From positions 1,488,001 through 1,552,000 of the forward strand of contig NZ_JACEMU010000004.1 of the NCBI RefSeq assembly GCF_013868135.1: DNA of 64,000 bases, written 5' to 3'. The stretch is from Paracoccus sp. S1E-3. GTDB lineage: Bacteria > Pseudomonadota > Alphaproteobacteria > Rhodobacterales > Rhodobacteraceae. Numbering within the stretch: the stretch's first letter is position 1; every line of letters starts with the position of its first letter. Below the pieces are notes generated by a model. It was not told where the DNA came from, did not search any database, and was given only the letters and a program-made list of their open reading frames with translations. This document shows positions 36,722-43,950 of this stretch, piece after piece. Both the position numbers and the translations under genes were made by a program.

Positions 36722-37696
36722 GTGTCCGCGCCGAACAATCTGAAGGGGATCGGCTTCGCCCTGATCTCGATGGGTGTCTATGCCACGCATGACGCCATCA
36801 TCAAATTGCTCGGCGCGCATTACCCGGCTCTGCAGGTGCTGTTCTTTTCGTCCCTGCTGTCCTTTCCGCTGGTCTCGCTGATCCTGATGCAGGAACGCAC
36901 GCCCGGGACGCTGCGACCCAACCGCCCCGGTTGGGTCGCGCTGCGTTCGGCCTGCGCGATGGGATCGGGTGTCTGCGCCTTCTATGCCTTTTCCGTCCTG
37001 CCGCTGGCGCAGGTCTATTCGATCCTGTTCGCCACCCCGCTGCTGATTACCCTGCTGTCGATCCCGATCCTGGGCGAAAGGGTCGGCATCCACCGCTGGC
37101 TGGCGGTCGCGCTTGGCCTCTGCGGGGTGCTGATCGTGCTGCGCCCCGGCACCGGCCAGGCGCTGTCCTTCGGTCATCTGGCTGCGTTGATGGGCGCCTT
37201 GTGCAGCGCCACCGCCGCCGTGGTCACGCGCAAGTTGGGCGGGTCCGAGCGTCCGCTGGTGCTGCTGATGTGGCCGATGCTGGGCAATCTGGTGCTGACC
37301 GGTGCGGGCCTGACCATCGCCTATACGCCCATGCAGCTGCCGCATCTGGCCATGGCCGGCATGATCGCCGTGCTGGGCCTGCTGGGCGGTTTCCTGTCCA
37401 TCCTCGCCTATCGCGCGGGCGAGGCCGCGATCGTGGCGCCGATGCAATATTCTCAGATGATCTGGGCCACGATCTATGGCTGGTTCATCTTCGGCGAGTC
37501 TCTGGACCGCCCGACGATCATCGGCGCCAGCGTCATCATCGCCTCGGGCCTGTATATCGTCTGGCGCGAGCGGTCGCGCGGCGCCGGATCAAACCGCCCG
37601 GTCATCGCGGCGCGGATGCGCGGCGAGACCGTCACCGCCCCGAAATCGACCCTGCTGCAACGCCTGCTGCCCGGCCGCGGCCATTCCCGCGACTGA
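36722..37696 (+). CDS. EamA-type (DMT superfamily) membrane transporter
   Basis: 324 residues with ten predicted membrane segments in two repeated EamA units (residues ~5-140 and ~150-285). The pattern GIGFALISMGVYATHDAIIK, RSACAMGSGVCAFYAFSVLP, VYSILFATPLLITLLSIPIL and GEAAIVAPMQYSQMIWATIY is typical, with a basic cytoplasmic tail. Such proteins export or import metabolites; the substrate is unknown. It starts at GTG immediately after the leuB TAA, so it is probably co-transcribed with leuB, which makes an amino acid or precursor possible. Confidence 0.88.
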   Translation: MSAPNNLKGIGFALISMGVYATHDAIIKLLGAHYPALQVLFFSSLLSFPLVSLILMQERTPGTLRPNRPGWVALRSACAMGSGVCAFYAFSVLPLAQVYSILFATPLLITLLSIPILGERVGIHRWLAVALGLCGVLIVLRPGTGQALSFGHLAALMGALCSATAAVVTRKLGGSERPLVLLMWPMLGNLVLTGAGLTIAYTPMQLPHLAMAGMIAVLGLLGGFLSILAYRAGEAAIVAPMQYSQMIWATIYGWFIFGESLDRPTIIGASVIIASGLYIVWRERSRGAGSNRPVIAARMRGETVTAPKSTLLQRLLPGRGHSRD

Positions 37697-37759
37697 TCGC
37701 TTTTTACGGCAGACCCCCTTGCATTCCGACGCGGCTCGCGCTACCTCGCCCCCCACGGT

Positions 37760-37836
37760 CGGAGCGTAGCGCAGCCTGGTAGCGCACCTGCTTCGGGAGC
37801 AGGGGGTCGGAGGTTCGAATCCTCTCGCTCCGACCA
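37760..37836 (+). tRNA. tRNA-Pro (anticodon CGG)
   Basis: A 77-nucleotide cloverleaf: 7-bp acceptor CGGAGCG/CGCTCCG, D arm, anticodon stem CCTGC/GCAGG with loop TTCGGGA (anticodon CGG, reading CCG), T arm GGAGG-TTCGAAT-CCTCT, discriminator A and encoded CCA. It marks the left edge of a low-GC accessory region; I did not find a second copy of its 3' end as a direct repeat in the window. Confidence 0.96.
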
Positions 37837-38128
37837 TTTTCCCGGTGTTGTGGATTGCCACTGAAGTCTTCCTCAATTGTCACTATGCTTCCTTTGCGGC
37901 AGCGAGGCTGACTCAATTCGGCAGAAGATTCCCTCGTCTTTGAGGCGCCCGAGAAGAGCTACTGACATCGTCATCTTGATAGCTGCAGCCCATGGTGTCG
38001 GGCAATTTCGGCCCACAGCCGACCTTCGTGCCAAGCGCGGCGGAAGGTTGTATCAGCCCTTTGAACACGTAGTTGCTTGCCGTAGCAGGAGGCCGCGGGT
38101 AACCAAATATATCGGCTGGTCCGCAAAT
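37837..38128. other. 292 bases after tRNA-Pro without a recognised gene
   Basis: Falls between the tRNA and the tail of the SIR2-STAND gene. No frame looks coding. Lower-quality fragments on the minus strand (for example WHEGRLWAEIARHHGLQLSR) may be decayed remains of an integrated element. Confidence 0.35.
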
Positions 38129-40588
38129 TTACTCAGTGTCCACGAGCTCATCCGCATCGTCAAGGTCGGTCGTTGCCAGATCTCCAGTGATGTCACTTGC
38201 TCGCGTAAGCCGATGCTCAAACGACACCAACGCCTGAGTAACTTCGGGGTCGGATGTATCTCTCTCCGCCCGCTTCATCGCGGACCTAACGGCATCGACA
38301 TAGTCATAGTCGCCTGTCGCCTTATATATCTCCAAACACACATCGGCAAAGAGCCGCAAATTGTGCGGCAGGTTTGGGTTTCGTTCCAAGAGGGCAACGG
38401 CAGAATCATGTGCATCGTTCAAGAGTTTCGCTCTGTCCTCTGGCATCAGGCCTGCCACAGAAATCGCTCGCTCCAACACAAGGCGAACCCTATATCTTCG
38501 CACCGGACCATCGGGGCGTAGATCGTTTTCGAAAACGCGAATTTCCGTCTCAGCATCACTGAAAGAGCCCTGCCGGATAAGATTCGCGATGAGGCGATGA
38601 CGAGGAACGCGCTCACTGGGGGCCATCGAGATCATCATCCTGAGGAGCTCATTTTGATCGCCAAAATCGGTGATTCTCCGAATTCCCGAATCGGTCGAGC
38701 AGAGTTGCCGCATAGTCGCTATCTCAACATCGTATGAAGGGGACAATGTTTGAATGGTGCGTCGAAGTAAATCAAAAATGTCATCCGGATCAGCAAACTT
38801 GTAGTCGGCGATGATATTTGAGATAACCGGATGCCGCCCTCTCCAGCCAAATATACCGTTCCTTTTGTCGATGAAAAATTCTTCAACCAAACCGTCGAGG
38901 TTGTCTAAGATCATTCCAAGATCTTGCGCTTGAATTTTAAGGAGCCGGATTACGAGTTGGCGATGCACAACAACTCCTAAGCTCTCTAGTGCGCAGATGT
39001 ATTTGTAAATATTCTGAAAGTCCTGCGGTATGCTCGAAAACTCCTTAAGTACGATTAAATCGAAACGATCATTCGCGAATATATTCTTCATGCAAACGAA
39101 GAAATCTCCATTGCAGCGTTCGGTGAGTCGCCGCTTCTTTTCTTGATAGGTGAATCCACGGAAACTTTTATCAACGAGTTGTGTGATTTTTGGTTTGCTT
39201 TGCACAAGATTTAAAAGGCTGGCGATTTCCGATTGATCTAGCTTTGACAGCCTCTCGATATTTCCAAACTTCGTCAAATTGGACGACTTTACGCGAGGCT
39301 TCCAATGGTTGTTGGAGGATGTAAGGATCAATCTGAGGCATTCATTTCCGTCAGCCACGAGTAGATTGACGAGGTTGTTCACTTCGGGCAGGTAGGAATG
39401 TGCGTCATCCAGAAGGAGAACGCCGTTTTTTCCTTGCTCCCTTAAGTCGCCCGCCAAGGCTCTCCATTTTTCGGAAAGAAATGGGCGATTTGGGTGGTGT
39501 TCCCAGCCCATGAAGCCTTCATCCACAAGCGATAAAGCAATCTGTCGCGCAAGTGTCGTCTTCCCAACGCCGCTTGCTCCAAGAATCGTAAGAAACCGTG
39601 AGCCGTTTAGAAGGCTTTGTTTCTGGGTGTGCCTAGAGGTTCTGTCAAAGGTCAAACCAGCCCGAATCTCAGGATATTGAGATGGCGAGCCCGCATACAT
39701 GGCATCAAAATGCGCCGATGGCTTGTTTGCCTCATTGGAGATGTCAAATGTGGTGGGCGTCAGGGAAGCGTATCGAGAGAGCAGATCGCCATCATTATAT
39801 ACCTCTACTTCAGCCGGCGCGTTCTTCGCCATCTCGAGAAAAAAATCATCTGCGCCTCCGAAGGCGATCCTTAGGCCCTGATTCTCGAACAATAGCGCCC
39901 TGTTTTCGTCACGCGTATATATTAGGAGAAAAATGTTCTGCGACGAGTGTGAATCTTTCTTGATCTTCAGCACTCTCTGAGTGATCGCTCGAATATCGGG
40001 GTCGGAGAGTGAGTGACCTATTATGACCAAGTCGGAGTCTGTCAGATCTCCCTTTAATCGATCATACAGTTTTTCGCGGTACTCTTCGACCAGATCATTG
40101 TCTTCTGTTGTCAGGACCATTCGTGAATTGTGCCCGTCCACTACGTCGAACCCCACTGTGCCGTGAAGTTTGAAGATTGGAATGGCATCCGGCGACGTGT
40201 TGCCGTCAAAGTCAAAGTTTGAAGAGAACACCTTGATGCTTTTGCTCTTCTTTAGGTAGCATTTTTCGATTAGGTCATCATAGTTGGTTGTGAAAATTGA
40301 GCGCCACGGGTTGTCTGGAAGGTTCAGGAGCCCACCCGTTGGTCTTAAGTTCTTTAGCCTGTTTCTGACGATTCCAACCATATCACGCCGGCTTCTTTGA
40401 AGCTCAAAGAGGCTGCAAAACTCCGCGAAGTTGTAGCCTTCGGCGGAGACGCCCAGCGCAGTTGAAAGATCGGAGATTATATCAGAAACACTTGGGGCGC
40501 CAGACGGTATTGAAGCCCCTGCTCCGAAGAGTAGAATAGTTTTTTCAGGGTTAAGCTGCTTAGCAAGCGCGTCCAAAGGTACTGCCAC
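38129..40588 (-). CDS. SIR2-STAND protein (candidate anti-phage NADase, Avs5-like)
   Basis: 819 residues in three parts. SIR2 domain (residues ~15-250): GAGAS at 22-26, TTNYDD at 100-105, KLHG at 140-143 (likely catalytic His 142) and IGHSLSDPDIRAI near 190-202. STAND-type P-loop ATPase (~330-560): Walker A LGASGVGKTTLA (Lys 343) and Walker B VLLLDDAH, then LRLILTSSNNHW. A C-terminal helical part resembling TPR (~640-800). SIR2-STAND fusions are known anti-phage proteins in which sensing by the STAND core activates NAD+ depletion; this membership is by domain order, not homology search. It starts at GTG with GGAG upstream. GC content and codon use are far lower than the core genes, so recent acquisition is likely. 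Confidence 0.8.
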   Translation of the reverse strand: MAVPLDALAKQLNPEKTILLFGAGASIPSGAPSVSDIISDLSTALGVSAEGYNFAEFCSLFELQRSRRDMVGIVRNRLKNLRPTGGLLNLPDNPWRSIFTTNYDDLIEKCYLKKSKSIKVFSSNFDFDGNTSPDAIPIFKLHGTVGFDVVDGHNSRMVLTTEDNDLVEEYREKLYDRLKGDLTDSDLVIIGHSLSDPDIRAITQRVLKIKKDSHSSQNIFLLIYTRDENRALLFENQGLRIAFGGADDFFLEMAKNAPAEVEVYNDGDLLSRYASLTPTTFDISNEANKPSAHFDAMYAGSPSQYPEIRAGLTFDRTSRHTQKQSLLNGSRFLTILGASGVGKTTLARQIALSLVDEGFMGWEHHPNRPFLSEKWRALAGDLREQGKNGVLLLDDAHSYLPEVNNLVNLLVADGNECLRLILTSSNNHWKPRVKSSNLTKFGNIERLSKLDQSEIASLLNLVQSKPKITQLVDKSFRGFTYQEKKRRLTERCNGDFFVCMKNIFANDRFDLIVLKEFSSIPQDFQNIYKYICALESLGVVVHRQLVIRLLKIQAQDLGMILDNLDGLVEEFFIDKRNGIFGWRGRHPVISNIIADYKFADPDDIFDLLRRTIQTLSPSYDVEIATMRQLCSTDSGIRRITDFGDQNELLRMMISMAPSERVPRHRLIANLIRQGSFSDAETEIRVFENDLRPDGPVRRYRVRLVLERAISVAGLMPEDRAKLLNDAHDSAVALLERNPNLPHNLRLFADVCLEIYKATGDYDYVDAVRSAMKRAERDTSDPEVTQALVSFEHRLTRASDITGDLATTDLDDADELVDTE

Positions 40589-40826
40589 TGTCGGTCTCCG
40601 AAAGGAATGCTGTCATACTGTAGTAGTCATTGGGTGCCATCAAGGACATTTGGGCGCGGCTATCTTCTGCCAAAGGCGATGAAGCTGGTCGATCAGCCGC
40701 CAGCGCCATTTAGCCTGATCTGGGTGGCGCGAGGACCGTCAGGTATCTGCACATAGCGGCCACTCATCCAGGACGCAGCGAACGTCCGGACTCCGCCCAA
40801 ACTGCAGGATTATCGTCAGCGTGACT
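40589..40826. other. Gap between SIR2-STAND gene and integrase
   Basis: 238 bases. The SIR2-STAND promoter should be here. A short minus-strand segment (DQAKWRWRLIDQLHRLW) looks peptide-like but is flanked by stops and cannot be assigned. Confidence 0.3.
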
Positions 40827-41423
40827 TTACCATAGCCCATCAAATCGGCTGGCGGCGGTTCGGGTGTAATGCGCGGTATGGCGGGGGTCGCGATGGCCGA
40901 GATAGTCTTGGATCAGTCGCAGATCATAACCGCGATTGGCGAGGGCAAAACCACAGGAATGACGTAACATGTGCGGATGAACATCGCCAAGACCGGCACG
41001 ATCGCCCGCGGCTGAGAGGAGATAATTGACGGCCTGCCGGCTCAGCTGTTGCTGTCGCTCCGACACGAAGAGCCATGGCAACCTGTCATCGCGTAGCCCG
41101 AACCAACGACGGATCGCACGCAGTTCGTCACCTTCGATGGGATGTTCGACACTGAGTCCGTGCTTCAGCCGCGGCACCCAGAGCCGGGATTGCGCTAGAT
41201 CGACATGATCCCGGCGCAGGGCAATGGCTTCCGAGACCCGCAACCCGTGCCGGAACATCATCAGGATCAGCAGGTGATCGCGGATGCGATGCCGGCCCGC
41301 TCTGGCGGCGGCAAGAGGCCGCTCAATCTGCGCCAGGCCCAGATAGTCCCGCGCGCGTTCATGCGCATCGGCAGCCGGTTCGACATCATTCTTTACATTT
41401 CGCCGTGTGGGCACGGGTTTCAC
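40827..41423 (-). CDS. Short tyrosine recombinase (FimB/FimE-type, no N-terminal SAM domain)
   Basis: 198 residues consisting of the catalytic domain only. Conserved set: Arg in ILMMFRHGLRVSEAIALR, Lys in RLKHGLSVEHP, HxxR in HPHMLRHSCGFALANRG, and LGHRDPRHTAHYTR with the His and nucleophile Tyr. The size and motif GLRVSEA...HMLRHSCG match the fimbrial invertase-like subgroup, which inverts short DNA segments at inverted repeats or excises elements. It starts at GTG 41423. Two inverted repeats lie 50-120 bases upstream of it (41475-41508 and 41523-41540), possible binding or crossover sites. It belongs to the low-GC accessory region. Confidence 0.85.
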   Translation of the reverse strand: MKPVPTRRNVKNDVEPAADAHERARDYLGLAQIERPLAAARAGRHRIRDHLLILMMFRHGLRVSEAIALRRDHVDLAQSRLWVPRLKHGLSVEHPIEGDELRAIRRWFGLRDDRLPWLFVSERQQQLSRQAVNYLLSAAGDRAGLGDVHPHMLRHSCGFALANRGYDLRLIQDYLGHRDPRHTAHYTRTAASRFDGLW

Positions 41424-41474
41424 CGCTCAGTGGAGGCCAAGGAAAAGAGGAGTTTGGCCCGGTCATCTGGCGCC

Positions 41475-41508
41475 AACTCTTTACAAAATGCATGTTCTGT
41501 AAAGAGTT
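41475..41508. repeat. 11-bp perfect inverted repeat beside the recombinase gene
   Basis: AACTCTTTACA and TGTAAAGAGTT flank a 12-base spacer containing the palindrome ATGCAT. Eleven-base arms fit Xer-type binding sites, but the spacer is longer than the usual 6-8 bases, so it may be an operator or a recombinase accessory site. Confidence 0.55.
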
Positions 41509-41522
41509 ACTGGTCACCGTAT

Positions 41523-41540
41523 CGGAAAAATGCATTTCCG
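41523..41540. repeat. Second inverted repeat (6-6-6) near the recombinase gene
   Basis: CGGAAA-AATGCA-TTTCCG. Its core also contains ATGCAT, as in the 41475-41508 repeat; both may bind the same protein. Confidence 0.4.
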
Positions 41541-41578
41541 GGCGTTCAGTTCAGAACATACCCATTCGCGCTTCCCCG

Positions 41579-41902
41579 CTATTCGCCTGTCGCAGCATGG
41601 TGGCGTCGCTGAAACGCCCTTCGCATCTTCCGATCCCAGTAAACGTCAAGCGAGATCATGATGAGCAATGGTGCAAGGGGAACGACGAAACAAAGCATCG
41701 AAACGATCAGCATTGTTCCCCATGGGAAAAAATTCTCCAGCCTGATCAGCCGCAAACTTTCGCCGGCCAACAGCCAGCTAACCATAACACCGCCAGCGGC
41801 AAACGTACCGCTTAGGGGGCGCCACCATCTCGCCAGCTTTGCTCTCTTGTGGCCGAATTGTGCCGCCTCTCGGTCAGCATCGCGATATTTAGTGCTCTTC
41901 AT
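41579..41902 (-). CDS. Small two-segment membrane protein
   Basis: 107 residues: a basic N-terminus (MKSTKYRDADREAAQFGHKR), two hydrophobic segments (~residues 31-50 and 62-88, the second MLIVSMLCFVVPLAPLLIMI), and a basic C-terminus (WDRKMRRAFQRRHHA). No family recognised. Its ATG overlaps the stop of the XRE regulator gene by four bases (ATGA), so the two are one transcript. A small membrane protein paired with a repressor in an accessory element may serve in lysogeny control or superinfection exclusion; that is speculation. Confidence 0.65.
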   Translation of the reverse strand: MKSTKYRDADREAAQFGHKRAKLARWWRPLSGTFAAGGVMVSWLLAGESLRLIRLENFFPWGTMLIVSMLCFVVPLAPLLIMISLDVYWDRKMRRAFQRRHHAATGE

Positions 41903-42348
41903 GCCCCATCTCCCAACAGATCAATCAGGACAGCAAGGTCGTCGAGCTCCGGATTTCGACCGGCCGCATAGGCCTGGTGCCAGCGATCAACGATAGCGGT
42001 CCGGCGTGCGTGGCTCATCCGAATGCTCCGGGTGTTCAGGTAAGAATCCAACTCCTCGCGAAAACGCTCAGAGGCGCGTACATCATCGCGGCGCGCCTCC
42101 GGGCCGATCCCCAAGACCAACCAATCCAGACTGACGCCGTATTGCAGGGCAAGCGCGGCCAGCGCCTGAATAGGAACCGCCCGGCCCCCCTGTTCATAGG
42201 CATAGTATGAACTTTGCGATACGCCGAGCACTTTGGCGAACTCAGTCTGCGTCAGGCCCAACTCATGCCGGCAGATCTCAAGCCGCGCTCCAATGTCAGC
42301 CAACTGGACAGGCGGACTGCGCGACAGAAACTTCAAGCCTAGCCTCAT
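41899..42348 (-). CDS. XRE/Cro-type repressor
   Basis: 149 residues. The HTH occupies ~18-75: IGARLEICRHELGLTQTEFA, KVLGVSQSSYYAYEQGGRAV, PIQALAALALQYGVSLDWLV. The C-terminal half (ASERFREELDSYLNTRSIRM onward) is a helical region typical of phage or element repressors. It is divergent from the excisionase-like gene at 42435, with an AT-rich intergenic region containing a GGCAA/TTGCC repeat and the motif GATTCGCA. This is the position and orientation of a phage c repressor. ATG 42348 has GGTAAG upstream. Confidence 0.85.
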   Translation of the reverse strand: MRLGLKFLSRSPPVQLADIGARLEICRHELGLTQTEFAKVLGVSQSSYYAYEQGGRAVPIQALAALALQYGVSLDWLVLGIGPEARRDDVRASERFREELDSYLNTRSIRMSHARRTAIVDRWHQAYAAGRNPELDDLAVLIDLLGDGA

Positions 42349-42382
42349 GATCTTACCGAACTATTCATATGTTGCGAATCAT

Positions 42383-42397
42383 GGCAAAAATATTGCC
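42383..42397. promoter_or_regulatory. Operator-like inverted repeat between XRE and excisionase-like genes
   Basis: GGCAA-AAATA-TTGCC, a 5-bp inverted repeat in a very AT-rich 87-base divergent region. A perfect TATAAT lies at 42407-42412 in the rightward direction, 23 bases before the ATG at 42435, though I see no good -35 for it. Confidence 0.5.
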
Positions 42398-42434
42398 AAC
42401 ATTACATATAATACGAATATTCAGGGTCAGCGCC

Positions 42435-42644
42435 ATGTCAGAAGATGATCTAGACCGTCCCATGAGTCCATCCGATCTCGCCGAACGGGTTGGCGTGAGC
42501 GTGAACATCGTTCGCCGTCTTATTCGCGAAGGTCGCTTGAAGCACGTTGTGATTTCCCGAAAGATGAGGTGGGTGACCATGCGTGACTGGTTCGCCTTCC
42601 TGGAGGAAAACACCCGTTATCCCGGTAGCGATGAGCGCTCCTGA
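42435..42644 (+). CDS. MerR-like excisionase-family DNA-binding protein
   Basis: 69 residues: MSEDDLDRPMSPSDLAERVG, then VSVNIVRRLIREGRLKHVVI, SRKMRWVTMRDWFAFLEEN. The helix-turn-helix plus wing with the RLIREGRL core is that of the helix-turn-helix excisionase (Xis/MerR_17) family. ATG 42435 follows CAGGG; the longer frame to 42369 runs into the operator region. Divergent from the XRE repressor and followed by a second small regulator. Likely controls transcription or directionality for the element. Confidence 0.75.
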   Translation: MSEDDLDRPMSPSDLAERVGVSVNIVRRLIREGRLKHVVISRKMRWVTMRDWFAFLEENTRYPGSDERS

Positions 42645-42737
42645 TAAAAATACAGGTAAAACAATCTCTCACTGTACGTAACTGAACCTATGTCGTCCTA
42701 CCGTACGACCTTGCCCATTGTTTGCGCTATGTTTTTC

Positions 42738-42766
42738 TTGATTCGAATGATTCGCATCTGTTAATT
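42738..42766 (+). promoter_or_regulatory. Predicted promoter with GATTCG repeats
   Basis: TTGATT, 17 bases, TTAATT. The spacer carries GATTCGAA (42740-42747) and GATTCGCA (42749-42756), 9 bases apart; the latter also occurs reversed at 42373-42380 in the other control region. Drives the Ner-like gene 47 bases downstream. Confidence 0.55.
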
Positions 42767-42812
42767 TTTCACCACAAATTGTTGTGTTAGGCACTAGATG
42801 TGGGAGAGGCGA

Positions 42813-43025
42813 ATGCAGGTCGACATAGCCAATCATGATGCCATAAAGCGCGATCTTCGCGCAGCGGGCATCAAGCTTGTCGACATTGCCGCCGAACTAC
42901 GCTGCCCGCCCAGCTTGGTGACCATGGTCAGCCAAGGGAGACGGCGCTCTCAGGAAATCGAGCTGGCGATTGCGAGCCGATTGGACAGAAGTCCAGCGGA
43001 ACTGTGGCCCGACCGATATAAATGA
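42813..43025 (+). CDS. Ner/Nlp-type HTH regulator
   Basis: 70 residues: MQVDIANHDAIKRDLRAAGI, KLVDIAAELRCPPSLVTMVS, QGRRRSQEIELAIASRLDRS, then PAELWPDRYK. The pattern of an HTH with a trailing RSQEIE-A-A-L..SPAELWPDRY is that of the phage Mu Ner and Nlp family. ATG 42813 with GGGAGAGGCG upstream is preferred over an upstream in-frame start at 42798. In Mu, ner is the first gene of the rightward early transcript, before transposase A; here it is likewise first before the transposase-like genes. Confidence 0.82.
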   Translation: MQVDIANHDAIKRDLRAAGIKLVDIAAELRCPPSLVTMVSQGRRRSQEIELAIASRLDRSPAELWPDRYK

Positions 43026-43216
43026 CAGGACATGAGGAGGCAAAAATGCGATTCTAAGTAAAGAAACGACCCCGAAAGCTGACGCTCGCGAGGCCGCCAA
43101 TCGATTGCTCGTCGACAGCTAACATTCCCTCGCCAGCTTCGAAAAGTCAAGCAAGAGCGCTGCCTATTGCAGCGTTCATGTCCCTTTTTTGTTCTCATTG
43201 AGGAGGAGCGCCCTTG

Positions 43217-43244
43217 GGCGAATGGCTGAGTATGGCCATTCGCC
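43217..43244. repeat. Perfect 10-bp inverted repeat before the TnsA-like gene
   Basis: GGCGAATGGC, 8-base spacer, GCCATTCGCC, ending 13 bases before the ATG at 43258. An AGGAGG lies just upstream (43200-43206). The hairpin would modulate access to the start in RNA, or act as an operator. Confidence 0.5.
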
Positions 43245-43257
43245 AGGCCAAGCAACC

Positions 43258-43950
43258 ATGAGCTATCCATTTGACCCATCTTTCATGCGCCCTCTGCCGA
43301 GCAGGGCAACGCGAAAACCACCCGCACGCTCCAAGGCGAGCAGCCGCGGTCATGTCACAGGTGGAGGCACATCCTCCGGATCCCGGCCCCGCCTGCGCTA
43401 TTTCGAAAGCAAGCGCGAACAGGATGTGCTGTACCTGCTTATGGCGCGGTCGGACGTCGTTGATGTCTGGGATCAGCCACCGCCCGTGTCCTATCGCGAC
43501 GCGATGGGCCGCCAACGAAATCACACCTTTGACTTCCTGATCACGCTGATCGACGGTCGGCGTATTGCCATTGCGGTCAAGCCGGAGGCAATTGCTGCAC
43601 GGCAAGGCTTTCGGGAAACGCTGCAACTGATCCGTGCGGCAACGCCTCTCGGCTATGCCCGTGGCATCGTGCTGGTGACCGAACGGTCCTACACGCCTTC
43701 AGCCGCGCGGAATGCCCAGAAGCTGCATGACTTTCGGCGGACGCCCGACCCGGATGCCGACGAGGTAGTCGCGTCACTGGTGCAGGATATCAGCGGACCC
43801 ACGACGATTGCGGAACTGGTCCAAGCATCAGGCCTTGGTGGTCGGGCTTTCCGCGCCGCGTTCAAGGCCATCTACGCCGGCCTCCTGCATGTGCTGGATG
43901 CCGGCGACATTCTTCCCTCAACCCGCATTATTTCGGAGGTCGCACCATGA
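43258..43950 (+). CDS. TnsA-like transposon endonuclease subunit
   Basis: 230 residues. The restriction-endonuclease-like core runs from ~45 to ~150: LRYFESKREQDVLYLLMARS (catalytic-type Glu 50 or 54), VVDVWDQPPPVSYRD, FDFLITLIDGRRIAIAVKPE (Asp 92, Lys 108). This is the E...D...xxK order of TnsA, which nicks the 5' strands during cut-and-paste transposition with TnsB. The N-terminal ~40 residues are basic and disordered; the C-terminal ~80 residues resemble the TnsA C-terminal winged helix. ATG 43258 lacks an obvious site close by, so the in-frame ATG at 43222 is an alternative. Its stop overlaps the next start (ATGA). Confidence 0.8.
   Translation: MSYPFDPSFMRPLPSRATRKPPARSKASSRGHVTGGGTSSGSRPRLRYFESKREQDVLYLLMARSDVVDVWDQPPPVSYRDAMGRQRNHTFDFLITLIDGRRIAIAVKPEAIAARQGFRETLQLIRAATPLGYARGIVLVTERSYTPSAARNAQKLHDFRRTPDPDADEVVASLVQDISGPTTIAELVQASGLGGRAFRAAFKAIYAGLLHVLDAGDILPSTRIISEVAP

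Noticed and set aside
41040-41065. Copy of the tRNA-Pro 3' end (CGCTCCGACA) as an attachment site
   Set aside because: The match is only ten bases, lies inside the recombinase coding sequence, and lacks the T-arm sequence.
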